This document shows, piece by piece, positions 35,893 to 44,903 of a stretch of DNA of 64,000 nt. The stretch spans positions 54,602 through 118,601 of the forward strand of contig UQIC01000002.1 in NCBI GenBank assembly GCA_900540985.1, read 5' to 3'. The position numbers were made by a program, and so were the translations under genes. Within the stretch, counting starts at the first letter, position 1; the number at the start of each line of letters is the position of its first letter. The DNA comes from an uncultured Collinsella sp. (lineage in GTDB: Bacteria > Actinomycetota > Coriobacteriia > Coriobacteriales > Coriobacteriaceae). Under the pieces are notes generated by a model, which saw nothing but the letters and a program-made list of their open reading frames with translations, ran no database searches and had not been told where the DNA came from.

Positions 35893-37665
35893 ATGGCAGA
35901 ACCTGAAAAGAAGGACTACGCTCGTCGTTGCGAAAGCCACGTCGAGGCCCTGCGCGCCGCAGTGCCGGGCGCTATCGAGAAGGTTGAGTGGCAGTGCGAG
36001 GACCAGCTGACGATCACCGTCAAGCTGGACCGTCTGCCCGAGGCCGTCCACTACCTGTACTACGAGCGCTACGGCTGGATTCCCGTGATTGTCGGCAACG
36101 ACGAGCGCTCCCTGTGCGGCCGTTACGCCGTGTACTACGTCATCTCCATGGAGGGGGAGGACCCCGGCTGGGTTACCGTGCGTGCCGAGGTCGACCCCGC
36201 CAAGATGACGTTCCCGTCCGTGACGCCGTTCGTCCCCGCCTGCGTGTGGGGCGAGCGCGAGCTGCGCGATATGTTCGGCCTGATTCCCGAGGGTCTGCCC
36301 GACCGCCGTCGCCTGGTGCTTCCCGACGATTGGCCCAGCGGGCTGTACCCGTTGCGCAAGGATTCGATGGATTACCGTTTCCGCCCCGCCCCCGCGAGCG
36401 ACATGGAAAACTACGAATTCTTGGCCGACACCAAGGGCAAGGAGACCACGCTCGTCCCCATGGGACCGTTGCACATCACCTCCGACGAGCCCGGCCACTT
36501 CCGCCTGTTCGTTGAGGGCGAGACGATCGTCGATGCCGACTACCGTCTGTTCTACGTGCACCGCGGCATGGAGAAGGTCGCCGAGACGCGCCTGAACTAT
36601 GACGCCGTGACGTTCCTCGCCGACCGCATCTGCGGCATCTGCGGCTGCGCCCACTCGGTGGCCTATGCCGAGGCCGTCGAGCGCGCCCAGGGCATTCATG
36701 TCCCGCCGCGCGCCCAGTACATCCGCGCCATCATGCTCGAGGTCGAGCGTCTGCACTCACACCTGCTCAATATTGGCCTCGCATCGCACTACACCGGCTT
36801 CGACTCCGGCTTCCAGCAGTTCTTCCGCGTCCGCGAGAAGTCCATGGACCTGGCCGAGAAGCTCTCCGGTCACCGCAAGACCTACGGCCTCAACGTGATC
36901 GGCGGCGTGCGTCGCGACATTTTGGCCGAGCAGAAGCTCTCCACGCTCACGACCATCCACCAGCTGCGCTCCGAGGTTCAGGAGCTCGTCGACGTCTTGC
37001 TCTCCACGCCCAACTTTATTGAGCGTACGAGTGGCATCGGCATTTTGGACCGCAAGATCGCTCGCGACTTCTCGCCGGTCGGCCCGCTCATGCGTGGCTC
37101 GGGCTATGCCCGCGACGTGCGCTTTGACCATCCCTTCGACGGCTACGCCGATCCGGATGTCCAGAAGATGCATGCTGCCACGGCCGACACCTGCGATGCC
37201 TTCGGCCGTACCGCCGTTCGCATTCAGGAGGTCTACGATTCGATCGACATGATCGAGACCATGCTCGAGAACTGCCCATCGGGCCCCATCCTCACCACGG
37301 ATTGGGAGTACACCCCGCACAAGTACGCCATCGGCGCCACGGAGGCGCCGCGCGGCGAGGACGTGCACTGGGCCATGCTCGGCAATAACCAGAAGTGCTA
37401 CCGCTGGCGCGCCAAGGCCGCCACGTACAGCAACTGGCCGGTCCTGCGCTACATGTTCCGCGGCAACACCGTGGGCGACGCGGCGCTGATCGTCGGCTCG
37501 CTCGACCCGTGCTACTCCTGCACCGACCGCGTGACGGTGACCGATGTCGCCGCCAAGCGCGACCACGTGCTTGACAAGGAGCAGTTCGAGAACGTCTGGC
37601 GCGACAAGTCGCCGCTTGCGGGCGAGGGCACCATGGCCGCTCCGCTCGATGAGGAGGCGCTCTAA
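35893..37665 (+). CDS. hyfG: Hydrogenase-4 large catalytic subunit HyfG (NuoC-NuoD fusion, NiFe)
   Basis: A 590-residue fusion of a NuoC-like N-terminal part (about 1-165) and the NiFe hydrogenase large subunit. The proximal nickel motif is RICGICGCAHS and the distal one is DPCYSCTDR. After that arginine a 44-residue tail remains, which the HycI-type protease encoded at 39750 would remove after metal insertion. It reduces protons to H2 at the end of the formate pathway. Confidence 0.95.
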   Translation: MAEPEKKDYARRCESHVEALRAAVPGAIEKVEWQCEDQLTITVKLDRLPEAVHYLYYERYGWIPVIVGNDERSLCGRYAVYYVISMEGEDPGWVTVRAEVDPAKMTFPSVTPFVPACVWGERELRDMFGLIPEGLPDRRRLVLPDDWPSGLYPLRKDSMDYRFRPAPASDMENYEFLADTKGKETTLVPMGPLHITSDEPGHFRLFVEGETIVDADYRLFYVHRGMEKVAETRLNYDAVTFLADRICGICGCAHSVAYAEAVERAQGIHVPPRAQYIRAIMLEVERLHSHLLNIGLASHYTGFDSGFQQFFRVREKSMDLAEKLSGHRKTYGLNVIGGVRRDILAEQKLSTLTTIHQLRSEVQELVDVLLSTPNFIERTSGIGILDRKIARDFSPVGPLMRGSGYARDVRFDHPFDGYADPDVQKMHAATADTCDAFGRTAVRIQEVYDSIDMIETMLENCPSGPILTTDWEYTPHKYAIGATEAPRGEDVHWAMLGNNQKCYRWRAKAATYSNWPVLRYMFRGNTVGDAALIVGSLDPCYSCTDRVTVTDVAAKRDHVLDKEQFENVWRDKSPLAGEGTMAAPLDEEAL

Positions 37666-37666
37666 T

Positions 37667-38383
37667 ATGCTGAAGCTTTGGAAGGTTAACGCCAAGGCCG
37701 GCGACGCGACGGTCAAGTACCCGTTTGCGCCGTTCCCCACCAACAAGGACATGCGCGGCAAGCCCGAGCACAATGCCGAGCTCTGCATCGCCTGCGGTGC
37801 CTGCGGCGTGGCGTGCCCGGCCGATGCCATTCGCATGGACACCGACCTTGCGGCCGATACCATTACCTGGTCAATCGACTACGGCCGCTGCATCTTTTGC
37901 GGCCGCTGCGAGGAAGCCTGCCCCATGGAGGCCATCAAGCTCACCGAGGAGTTTGAGCTGGCCGTCATGAGCAAGGACGACCTCACCAGCAAGAGCGTCT
38001 ATGCGCTCGAGCACTGCTCGCGTTGCGGCAAGCCGTTTGCCCCGCACAAGGAGATCGACTATGCCAAGCGCCTGCTGCAAAAGGCCGGCGGCATGGAGGC
38101 CGAGCAGGCCGCCCGCACCGTCGGTATGTGCCAGGAGTGCAAGCGCGAGCTCGACGCCCTGCGCGCCGCATCGGCCGTAAAGACCGGCAACGCACACGGC
38201 ATGGCTGCCAACGAGACGCTTGCGTCCGGCGAGCCCCAGGGCCCCGGCATGGAGTATCTGGGCGGCCACGGCGTGAACCCGGAGTATATCGACCGCGAGC
38301 TTAACCCCGATGCGCCCGAGATTCCCGCCGGTCCGGCGCCGGTCGAGGGCATCATCATGGATTTTGAAACGAAGGAGGAGTAA
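37667..38383 (+). CDS. hyfH: Hydrogenase-4 iron-sulfur subunit HyfH (NuoI/HycF-like)
   Basis: A 238-residue protein with two [4Fe-4S] motifs, CIACGACGVACP and CIFCGRCEEACP, followed by two CxxC pairs (HCSRCGKPFAP and MCQECKRE) as in HycF. The last 65 residues or so are an extension beyond the usual length of about 180. It carries electrons from HyfA to HyfI. GAGGAGG within the end of hyfG serves as the ribosome site. Confidence 0.92.
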   Translation: MLKLWKVNAKAGDATVKYPFAPFPTNKDMRGKPEHNAELCIACGACGVACPADAIRMDTDLAADTITWSIDYGRCIFCGRCEEACPMEAIKLTEEFELAVMSKDDLTSKSVYALEHCSRCGKPFAPHKEIDYAKRLLQKAGGMEAEQAARTVGMCQECKRELDALRAASAVKTGNAHGMAANETLASGEPQGPGMEYLGGHGVNPEYIDRELNPDAPEIPAGPAPVEGIIMDFETKEE

Positions 38384-38385
38384 CC

Positions 38386-39168
38386 ATGGCCGAACCCACG
38401 CTTTTGCCCGAGCGGCTTCAGTACCGCCCGACCAAGATCGAGCTCGACGAGAGCATCGAGAAGGCCAAGGCGACCCTTCTTAAGAAGATCAAGCGCTCGG
38501 TGTACGTCTACCGTGTCGACTGCGGCGGCTGCAACGGCTGCGAGATCGAGATCTTCGGTTCCATCACGCCCGTCTTTGACGTCGAGCGCTTTGGCATCAA
38601 GGTCGTGCCCTCGCCCCGTCACGCCGACGTGCTGCTGTACACCGGTGCCGTGACGCGTGCCATGCGCATGCCGGCCCTGCGCGCGTTTGAGGCCGCACCC
38701 GATCCCAAGATCGTGGTGTCCTATGGCGCGTGCGGCTGCACCGGTGGCATCTTCTACGACAACTACTGCGTCTGGGGCGGCACGGACAAAATCCTGCCGG
38801 TCGATGTCTACATCCCCGGCTGCCCGCCCAGCCCCGCGCAGACCGTCTACGGCTTTGCCATGGCACTCGGTCTGCTGGACCAAAAGCTCCATGCCGAGAC
38901 CACGGTGGAGGCCGCCGGCGAGCAGGCCGATATCCTGCACCCCGGCGTGCCGTACAAGCTGCGCGTTGCCATCGAGCGCGAGGCTCGCGCCATGAGCGGC
39001 TACCGTTACGGCCGCGACTTGGCCAACGAGTTCATGGACACGCTCGAGGGTGCACCCAAGGGCGATATCCGCGGTGCCATGGCGCTGCTCATCGACAAGC
39101 AGGATGATCCTCGCCGCGTCGAGGTGTACTCGGCGCTGCAGGATCTGGTGCTGGGCGGAGGTCGCTAG
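38386..39168 (+). CDS. hyfI: Hydrogenase-4 small subunit HyfI (NuoB/HycG-like)
   Basis: A 260-residue NuoB-like small subunit. DCGGCNGCEIEIF, GACGCTGGIF and PGCPPSPAQ supply the ligands of the proximal [4Fe-4S] cluster next to the NiFe site. AAGGAGG precedes the ATG. The following gene begins directly after the stop. Confidence 0.94.
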   Translation: MAEPTLLPERLQYRPTKIELDESIEKAKATLLKKIKRSVYVYRVDCGGCNGCEIEIFGSITPVFDVERFGIKVVPSPRHADVLLYTGAVTRAMRMPALRAFEAAPDPKIVVSYGACGCTGGIFYDNYCVWGGTDKILPVDVYIPGCPPSPAQTVYGFAMALGLLDQKLHAETTVEAAGEQADILHPGVPYKLRVAIEREARAMSGYRYGRDLANEFMDTLEGAPKGDIRGAMALLIDKQDDPRRVEVYSALQDLVLGGGR

Positions 39169-39750
39169 ATGGAGCTCACGGACCGCTCTGGTTACTTTGC
39201 GGGCCCCGGCATGCTCGGCGGCTCTTTTGGCGATGCCTCGCGCGCAAGCGTCGAGGCCGCCGAGGGCGTCGCCGACCCCTGCCTGGGCCATGCGCCCGAC
39301 CAGGTGGTCTTCTACGAGCTCACGCGTAAGTTTGTGGAGACCGAGGAAGACGTTCCCCAGGAGGCCTGCGACGTGCTGTACTACACGCTCGCCGTGGGCC
39401 ACCACACCGGCGTGCTCGACTGCTTTGAGCCGCGCCTGTCGGTGCCGGTGGATGTGTTCTATTCGCTCGTCGACGCGCTGCCGGAGGGGGAGGCCAAAAC
39501 CAAGTTCGAGGCCATCCGCTCCTTTGGTGAATGCCAGCTCGACAAGGCGGCGGTGCCGTCGCTGCTCGAGGCCTGCGATGCGCAGCTCGGCGAGCGCGGT
39601 TTTCGCGGATCTGCCAAGGCCGGCATCTCGGTGTTCGATGACGACTTTGGCCTGCATGCCCAGCAGGTCGCGTTCTTAATGAAGTTTCGCGATCTGGTTG
39701 AGCGCGTGCGCGATGTGTCGGGCGTGTATCTGACGGGGAGGTTGCAGTAA
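39169..39750 (+). CDS. hycH: HycH-like formate hydrogenlyase maturation protein
   Basis: A 193-residue soluble protein of the HycH/HyfJ family, recognised from VVFYELTRKFVE and YYTLAVGHHTGVLDCFE. HycH is needed to mature the large subunit, though its exact step is unclear. GGAGGTCG lies upstream, and its TAA overlaps the ATG of the protease gene by one base. Confidence 0.82.
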   Translation: MELTDRSGYFAGPGMLGGSFGDASRASVEAAEGVADPCLGHAPDQVVFYELTRKFVETEEDVPQEACDVLYYTLAVGHHTGVLDCFEPRLSVPVDVFYSLVDALPEGEAKTKFEAIRSFGECQLDKAAVPSLLEACDAQLGERGFRGSAKAGISVFDDDFGLHAQQVAFLMKFRDLVERVRDVSGVYLTGRLQ

Positions 39751-40253
39751 TGGGTCGCGTTGTGGATGGTCGTGTGAACGGCGCCCCGTTTGCGGGTATC
39801 GTGCTCACGGCGGGAAGCGTGCTGCGTGCCGACGATGCCGCCGGCCCCGTGCTCTCCAAAAAGATGGAGGACGCGCCCATCGCCGGTTGGTACACCATCG
39901 ACGGCGGGCAAACGCCCGAGGACGACATCATCGAGGTTAAGCGTGAGCGTCCGCCGCGTTTGGTTTTGGTCGATGCCGCCGACATGGCGCTGCCCGTCGG
40001 CGCCATCCGCTTGCTCGACAAACGTGACGTGGCCCGCAAGTCGATGTTCACCACGCATTCGCTCCCTTTGTCGATTCTGATCGAGGAAATCGAGCAATCG
40101 TGCGAAGATATCGTCTTCATAGGGATTCAGCCGGGCGATACGGAGTTTTACAACCCTATGTCCCCGGAGGTCTTTGACGCCGTCGACGCCGTGTACGACG
40201 CCGTGGCCGCCAACGACTTTTCCCACTTTGTCCGCTTGGGGCAAGAGCAATAG
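39750..40253 (+). CDS. hycI: Hydrogenase maturation protease (HycI type)
   Basis: A 167-residue protease of the HybD/HycI fold. It has the metal-sensing acidic opening GSVLRADDAAGP, LVLVDAADMAL in the middle, and GIQPGDTEFYNPMSPEV near the end. It cleaves the C-terminal tail of HyfG after nickel insertion. Co-transcribed with its substrate gene. Confidence 0.87.
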   Translation: MGRVVDGRVNGAPFAGIVLTAGSVLRADDAAGPVLSKKMEDAPIAGWYTIDGGQTPEDDIIEVKRERPPRLVLVDAADMALPVGAIRLLDKRDVARKSMFTTHSLPLSILIEEIEQSCEDIVFIGIQPGDTEFYNPMSPEVFDAVDAVYDAVAANDFSHFVRLGQEQ

Positions 40254-40292
40254 GAGCGCTTGTCCCTGCTGATTAGGAAAGAAGTGATTGAC

Positions 40293-41132
40293 ATGGCAGA
40301 TTCCAAGGTGGAGTACCCCGCTCCTGATTGCCTGGCACCCGCTGCGATCGAGGCCAAGACCGAGGCCGCCGGCGTGACCAAGGCCAACCTGCCGGTCGCA
40401 AAGGCCTTTCTGTTGGCAATGTTCGCCGGTGCGTTTATTGCCTTCGGTGGCCTGTTCTTTACCGTGTTCTTGAGCGATAGCACGCTGGGCTGGGGCGCCC
40501 AGCGCGTCGTGGGCGGCCTGTGCTTTTGCCTGGGCCTGGTGCTGGTGCTGGTGTGCGGCGCCGAGCTGTTTACCGGCAATTCGCTTATGGTCTGCGCGCT
40601 CAAGAGCAAAAAGATCACGCTGGTCCAGATGCTTAAGGCCTGGGTCGTCGTGTGGGTCGGCAATTTTGTCGGTGCTCTGTTCATCGTCTTTTTGGTGTAC
40701 ATGGCCGGCATCTATAAGCTCAACGGCGAGGCGGTCGCCAACTCCATGGTGAGCGTCGCCGCCGGCAAGGTGACGGTCGACTGGGTGACGATCTTCTTCC
40801 GCGGCATCCTGTGCAACATCTTTGTGTGCCTGGCCGTGTGGATTGGCACTGCGGGTAAGACCGTAGTCGATAAGGTTGTGGGCATTTTGCTGCCCATCGC
40901 CGCCTTTGTGGCCTGCGGTTTTGAGCACTGCGTTGCCAACATGTACTTTTTGCCCATGGGTGCCGTGATGCACGCGTGCGGCTATGGTGCCAAGGTTGCC
41001 GGGGCCGATGCGCTCAACGTCGCGGGTATTGCGTTTAATCTATCCGCCGCCACGCTGGGCAACATCGTGGGCGGCGCGGTTCTGGTCGCGCTCGGCTACT
41101 GGTTTATCTACGCCAAGAAGTCCGAGGCGTAA
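40293..41132 (+). CDS. focA: Formate/nitrite transporter FocA
   Basis: A 279-residue FNT-family channel with six membrane segments, CGAELFTGNSL in the second half-helix region and FEHCVANMYF. Given the operon, it moves formate in for the hydrogenlyase or out during fermentation. The ATG at 40293 has AGGAAAGAAG upstream. It is the last gene of the hydrogenase operon, followed by a terminator. Confidence 0.93.
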   Translation: MADSKVEYPAPDCLAPAAIEAKTEAAGVTKANLPVAKAFLLAMFAGAFIAFGGLFFTVFLSDSTLGWGAQRVVGGLCFCLGLVLVLVCGAELFTGNSLMVCALKSKKITLVQMLKAWVVVWVGNFVGALFIVFLVYMAGIYKLNGEAVANSMVSVAAGKVTVDWVTIFFRGILCNIFVCLAVWIGTAGKTVVDKVVGILLPIAAFVACGFEHCVANMYFLPMGAVMHACGYGAKVAGADALNVAGIAFNLSAATLGNIVGGAVLVALGYWFIYAKKSEA

Positions 41133-41154
41133 GATACCGTCTGTTTGACGTTGG

Positions 41155-41191
41155 GCCTCCCGCGGGGCGTTGCCGTGCGGGAGGCTTTTTT
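41155..41191 (+). terminator. Terminator of the hyf-focA operon
   Basis: GCCTCCCGC (41155-41163) pairs with GCGGGAGGC (41177-41185), followed by six T. A textbook intrinsic terminator. Confidence 0.93.
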
Positions 41192-41254
41192 GGCCTGGGG
41201 CTCGTTCCCGGGCTGTTGGCCTGTTGTGTTTGGCTTGTGAAAGGGGTAATCGAG

Positions 41255-43372
41255 ATGGCATCTGCTGTGAAGCGTGACGGTCGCGCCGTGGTGACCACAT
41301 GCGGGGGATGCTATGCCGATTGCGCCTTTGCGGCACGAGTTGAGGACGGTCGCGTGGCGGCCGAGTTGCCGGTGCCAGGGCATCCGTGCGCGGCGCGTGC
41401 CCTGTGTGCCCGCGGACGGCATCGCCTGGCAATGCCGTTTGACGAGCGCGACCGCATTGTGCACCCCATGCGCCGACGAGCTGATGGCTCGGGGTTCGAT
41501 GTGATTTCGTGGGACGAGGCGTTTGCCCAGATTGCCGAGCGCCTTTTGGGGATTGTTGACGGGCATGGTCCGCGCGCGCTGGGCATGACGCTCGGCGTGC
41601 CCTCGTTCGACCGTTACTGGGCGTATCGTTTTATGCATGCGCTGGGCTCGCCCAACGTATACGGTGCCGACGGCGCCTGCGAGGTAAGCAGACTTACCGG
41701 CTGGGAGCACAGTCTGGGCTACAGCCCCGCCTCCGACCTGGCGCATACCGATTGCATCATGTATTTGGGACGTTCCATTGTCGATTCGTCGACGATGGGG
41801 GCCGTTGATGCGCTCAACGATGCGCGCCGGCGCGGGGCGAAAATCATCGTGGTTGACCCCCGGCGCAGTGGCTCGGCTGCGCTTGCCGACCGCTGGCTGC
41901 GCGTGCGTCCGGGATGCGATCTGGCGCTGCTGCTGGGTATCGCACATGTGCTGATAGCCGATGGCTTGTACGACCACGAGTTCGTGACCAGCTATACCAC
42001 GGGTTTTGACGAGCTGGCGCAGGCGGCTGCTGTTTGGACGCCTGAGTGGGCCGAGTCGATGTGCGACGTGCCGGCCGCAGAGATTGTCGCCACGGCGCGC
42101 GATCTAGCTGCCGCCGCGCCTGCCGCTGTGGTGGATGCGGGCTTTCATGGCGGCATCGGTATTGCGTATGCCAATAGCACCCAGACCGCACGCGCTATCT
42201 GCTTGGTCGATGTGCTGCTGGGCTGTATTGGACATGCGGGTGGCGCGCTCAATCCGCCCACACCGCTTTCACTGGGCGACCTCGATCCCACGCGCTTTGC
42301 GACGCCGCCGGTGCCGCGTGGGCCCAAGCTAGGGTCCGAGCGCTATCCACTGGTCGATCCGGTGCGCGGCCTGTGCACGACCATCGGTCAGTCGATTCTT
42401 GCCGGCGATTTGCGTGGGCTCATCGTCTATGCCAGTAACCCCGGTGCGGGCTATGGCAATGCACAGGCTTGGTTGAGTATTTTGCAGCAGCTCGACTTGC
42501 TCGTGACGATTGATATTCGCTGGTCCGAGACGGCGCGCGCTTCCGACTTCGTGCTGCCCGATGTGACGTATCTGGAGGCTGACCGCGGCGTGGGAACGGT
42601 GACAGGCGCCAACGATGCGCGCGTGTTCTACCGCAACGCCGTGCTGCCTGTGCAGCATGACGACACGCGTCCCGGTCGGGAGATTTTTGCCGGTCTGGCG
42701 CAGACGTGTGGCGTGGGCGAGTACTTCCAGTTTACGTCTGACGATCTGGCGGCTGCCCAGGTGGCGTCGTTTGGAATTGACCTCGCTGCGCTTAAGGAGC
42801 GCGGTTGGGCCGATACGGGCGTTGCGCTGCCCTCGCGTACGGGCGAGCCGGCGATTCCCCTGGATGGCGGTAAGATTGCGCTGGCAAGCGACGTATGGGA
42901 GCGAGTTGGCATGGGTCGTGTGCCCAACTGGATCGCGCCCATGGTGGAGCCCGGCCCGGGGATGTTTCGCCTCATTAGCGGCAACCGACCCTTTGAGTCG
43001 CATACCTCGCGAAGGCTTGCGGCGGCCGGTGCCGCCGAGGCTGGATCGGACCTGGATGCCGTGCAGATGAATGCCGATGTCGCCGCTCGCATGGGTATCG
43101 CCGATGGCGAGGTCGTTGAGCTCGTGAGCGATATGGGCCGTGACCGCGTGCGCGTGGAGACGACGCCGTATCTGCATCCGGCGTGCATCTTTACGTCGGC
43201 CGCCCCCGGCGGGCGTTCGTTTGGCGCCGATGCCGGTGGCGCTCAAGCCTTGGGCGTGGGCCCGCTCGACCATACGCCGCTGCGCTGGGACCCGTTGACG
43301 GGTGCCGCGCTCACCCAGGAAAACGCCGTTCGCGTGGAAAAGATCGCGGCGCGCGAGGATAATAGCTATTGA
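41255..43372 (+). CDS. Molybdopterin oxidoreductase, DMSO reductase family (orphan, Cys-type)
   Basis: A 705-residue molybdopterin enzyme. The N-terminal cluster motif is CGGCYADC with a later LCARG cysteine. The residue at the molybdenum-ligand position appears to be a cysteine in GADGACEVSRL, not selenocysteine. This resembles the thiosulfate/polysulfide reductase branch. There is no signal peptide, and no electron-transfer or membrane-anchor gene adjoins it, so it is probably cytoplasmic. The substrate is unknown. The ATG at 41255 has AAAGGGG upstream. It lies between the hydrogenase operon and selA. Confidence 0.82.
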   Translation: MASAVKRDGRAVVTTCGGCYADCAFAARVEDGRVAAELPVPGHPCAARALCARGRHRLAMPFDERDRIVHPMRRRADGSGFDVISWDEAFAQIAERLLGIVDGHGPRALGMTLGVPSFDRYWAYRFMHALGSPNVYGADGACEVSRLTGWEHSLGYSPASDLAHTDCIMYLGRSIVDSSTMGAVDALNDARRRGAKIIVVDPRRSGSAALADRWLRVRPGCDLALLLGIAHVLIADGLYDHEFVTSYTTGFDELAQAAAVWTPEWAESMCDVPAAEIVATARDLAAAAPAAVVDAGFHGGIGIAYANSTQTARAICLVDVLLGCIGHAGGALNPPTPLSLGDLDPTRFATPPVPRGPKLGSERYPLVDPVRGLCTTIGQSILAGDLRGLIVYASNPGAGYGNAQAWLSILQQLDLLVTIDIRWSETARASDFVLPDVTYLEADRGVGTVTGANDARVFYRNAVLPVQHDDTRPGREIFAGLAQTCGVGEYFQFTSDDLAAAQVASFGIDLAALKERGWADTGVALPSRTGEPAIPLDGGKIALASDVWERVGMGRVPNWIAPMVEPGPGMFRLISGNRPFESHTSRRLAAAGAAEAGSDLDAVQMNADVAARMGIADGEVVELVSDMGRDRVRVETTPYLHPACIFTSAAPGGRSFGADAGGAQALGVGPLDHTPLRWDPLTGAALTQENAVRVEKIAAREDNSY

Positions 43373-43448
43373 TTGACTCAGCCGATCGAATTGGCTGTTA
43401 GTTTGACGTTCGAACGATTGATTCACCTTTGGTTTTGAAAGGCCGCAC

Positions 43449-44903
43449 ATGAGCGATAGCCAGAACATGTCCGATGAGGTGTGCGCCCGCCTGCGCGCCA
43501 TTCCCTCCGTCAACGAGCTGCTTGCCGAGTGGCCGGTAGTGAAGGCGGCGGGGGAGACCTGCGACGCGGTGGTACATGCCGTCGTCACGGCCGAGCTCGA
43601 CGAGGAGCGCGCCGCCATTCGCGCCGGCGCCGCCCCGCGCTCTAGGCGCGACCTGGCTTCGGCCATCGAGTGGCGTGCGCACCGCTCCGCGCTGCCGAGC
43701 CTGCGTCCCGCAGTCAACGCCACAGGTGTGGTCATCCATACCAACTTGGGCCGCGCCCCGCTCGCGGAGTCGGCCGCCAAGGCCGTGGCCGAGGTCGCGC
43801 GCGGCTACAGCACGCTCGAGTACAGCGTCGACACCTGCTCGCGCGGGTCTCGCAAGGAGCACGCCGCGCAGCTGATCCGCTCGCTCACCGGTGCCGAGGA
43901 CGCGCTCGTGGTCAACAACAACGCCGCCGCGGTGCTGCTGGTGCTGGCGACTCACGCTGCGGGCAAAGAGGTTATCGTCAGCCGCGGCGAGCTTGTCGAG
44001 ATTGGCGGCAGTTTCCGCATCCCCGATGTCATGGCGGCCTCGGGCGCCAAGCTCGTCGAGATCGGCGCCACCAACCGCACGCACCTGGCAGATTATGAGC
44101 AAGCTATTACGCCCGATACGGCCATGATCCTCAAGGTCCATCCTTCCAACTATCGCATCGAGGGCTTTCACGAGGAGGTAGGCTCTCGGGAGCTTGCTGC
44201 TCTGGCCCACAAGCATGGCCTGCTGTTCTACGAGGACCAGGGGTCGGGCGCGCTGTTGCCCGACGACATCTTGGTGCGCGGCGGCGAAGAAACCACGCCG
44301 GCTTCGGTTTCGGCAGGGCTCGATTTGGTGTCGTGCTCGGGCGATAAACTGCTCGGTGCAGCACAGGCGGGCATTATCATGGGCCGTCGCAATCTGGTCC
44401 AGGCCTGTGGGTCGCATCCGCTTATGCGTGCCCTGCGCCCGGGCAAGCTCGCGCTGGCGGCGCTCGAGGCTACACTGCGCATTTATATGGACGGCGCCGA
44501 TGTGGCCCATCGTGAGGTGCCGGTGCTCAACATGCTCACGCTTCCGCAGGCTCATCTGGAGCGTCGTGCCCGCAAGCTCCGCGATCGCATGGCCGCCGGG
44601 CTCGATAAGGCGGGTTGCCCGTGCGCCGTTGAGTTGGAGATTGTCGAGGAGTCCTCGACGCCCGGTGGCGGTTCGCTGCCTACCGTTGAGCTGCCCACGA
44701 TGTGCGTGGCCGTGCGTCTTGTTGACGAGCGCCTGTCCGTCGACGCGCTCAAGCGCTCGCTTGTCCAGGACTTCGACACGCCGGTCGTCACGCGAACCTC
44801 GCACGATCGCATTCTGTTTGATGTGCGTACGCTTGTGGGCGACCGCGATATCGAGACGGCGGCATCGACGCTCGTCGCGTGCGTTGAGAAGGCGATTGCT
44901 TGA
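43449..44903 (+). CDS. selA: L-seryl-tRNA(Sec) selenium transferase SelA
   Basis: A 484-residue PLP enzyme that turns seryl-tRNA(Sec) into selenocysteyl-tRNA(Sec) using selenophosphate. It has NATGVVIHTNLGRAPL (90-105) and the PLP lysine in SCSGDKLLGAAQAG (Lys300). GAAAGG lies upstream of the ATG. Its TGA overlaps the ATG of selB (TGATG), so the two are coupled, and the tRNA gene follows selB: selA-selB-selC in one place. Confidence 0.95.
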   Translation: MSDSQNMSDEVCARLRAIPSVNELLAEWPVVKAAGETCDAVVHAVVTAELDEERAAIRAGAAPRSRRDLASAIEWRAHRSALPSLRPAVNATGVVIHTNLGRAPLAESAAKAVAEVARGYSTLEYSVDTCSRGSRKEHAAQLIRSLTGAEDALVVNNNAAAVLLVLATHAAGKEVIVSRGELVEIGGSFRIPDVMAASGAKLVEIGATNRTHLADYEQAITPDTAMILKVHPSNYRIEGFHEEVGSRELAALAHKHGLLFYEDQGSGALLPDDILVRGGEETTPASVSAGLDLVSCSGDKLLGAAQAGIIMGRRNLVQACGSHPLMRALRPGKLALAALEATLRIYMDGADVAHREVPVLNMLTLPQAHLERRARKLRDRMAAGLDKAGCPCAVELEIVEESSTPGGGSLPTVELPTMCVAVRLVDERLSVDALKRSLVQDFDTPVVTRTSHDRILFDVRTLVGDRDIETAASTLVACVEKAIA

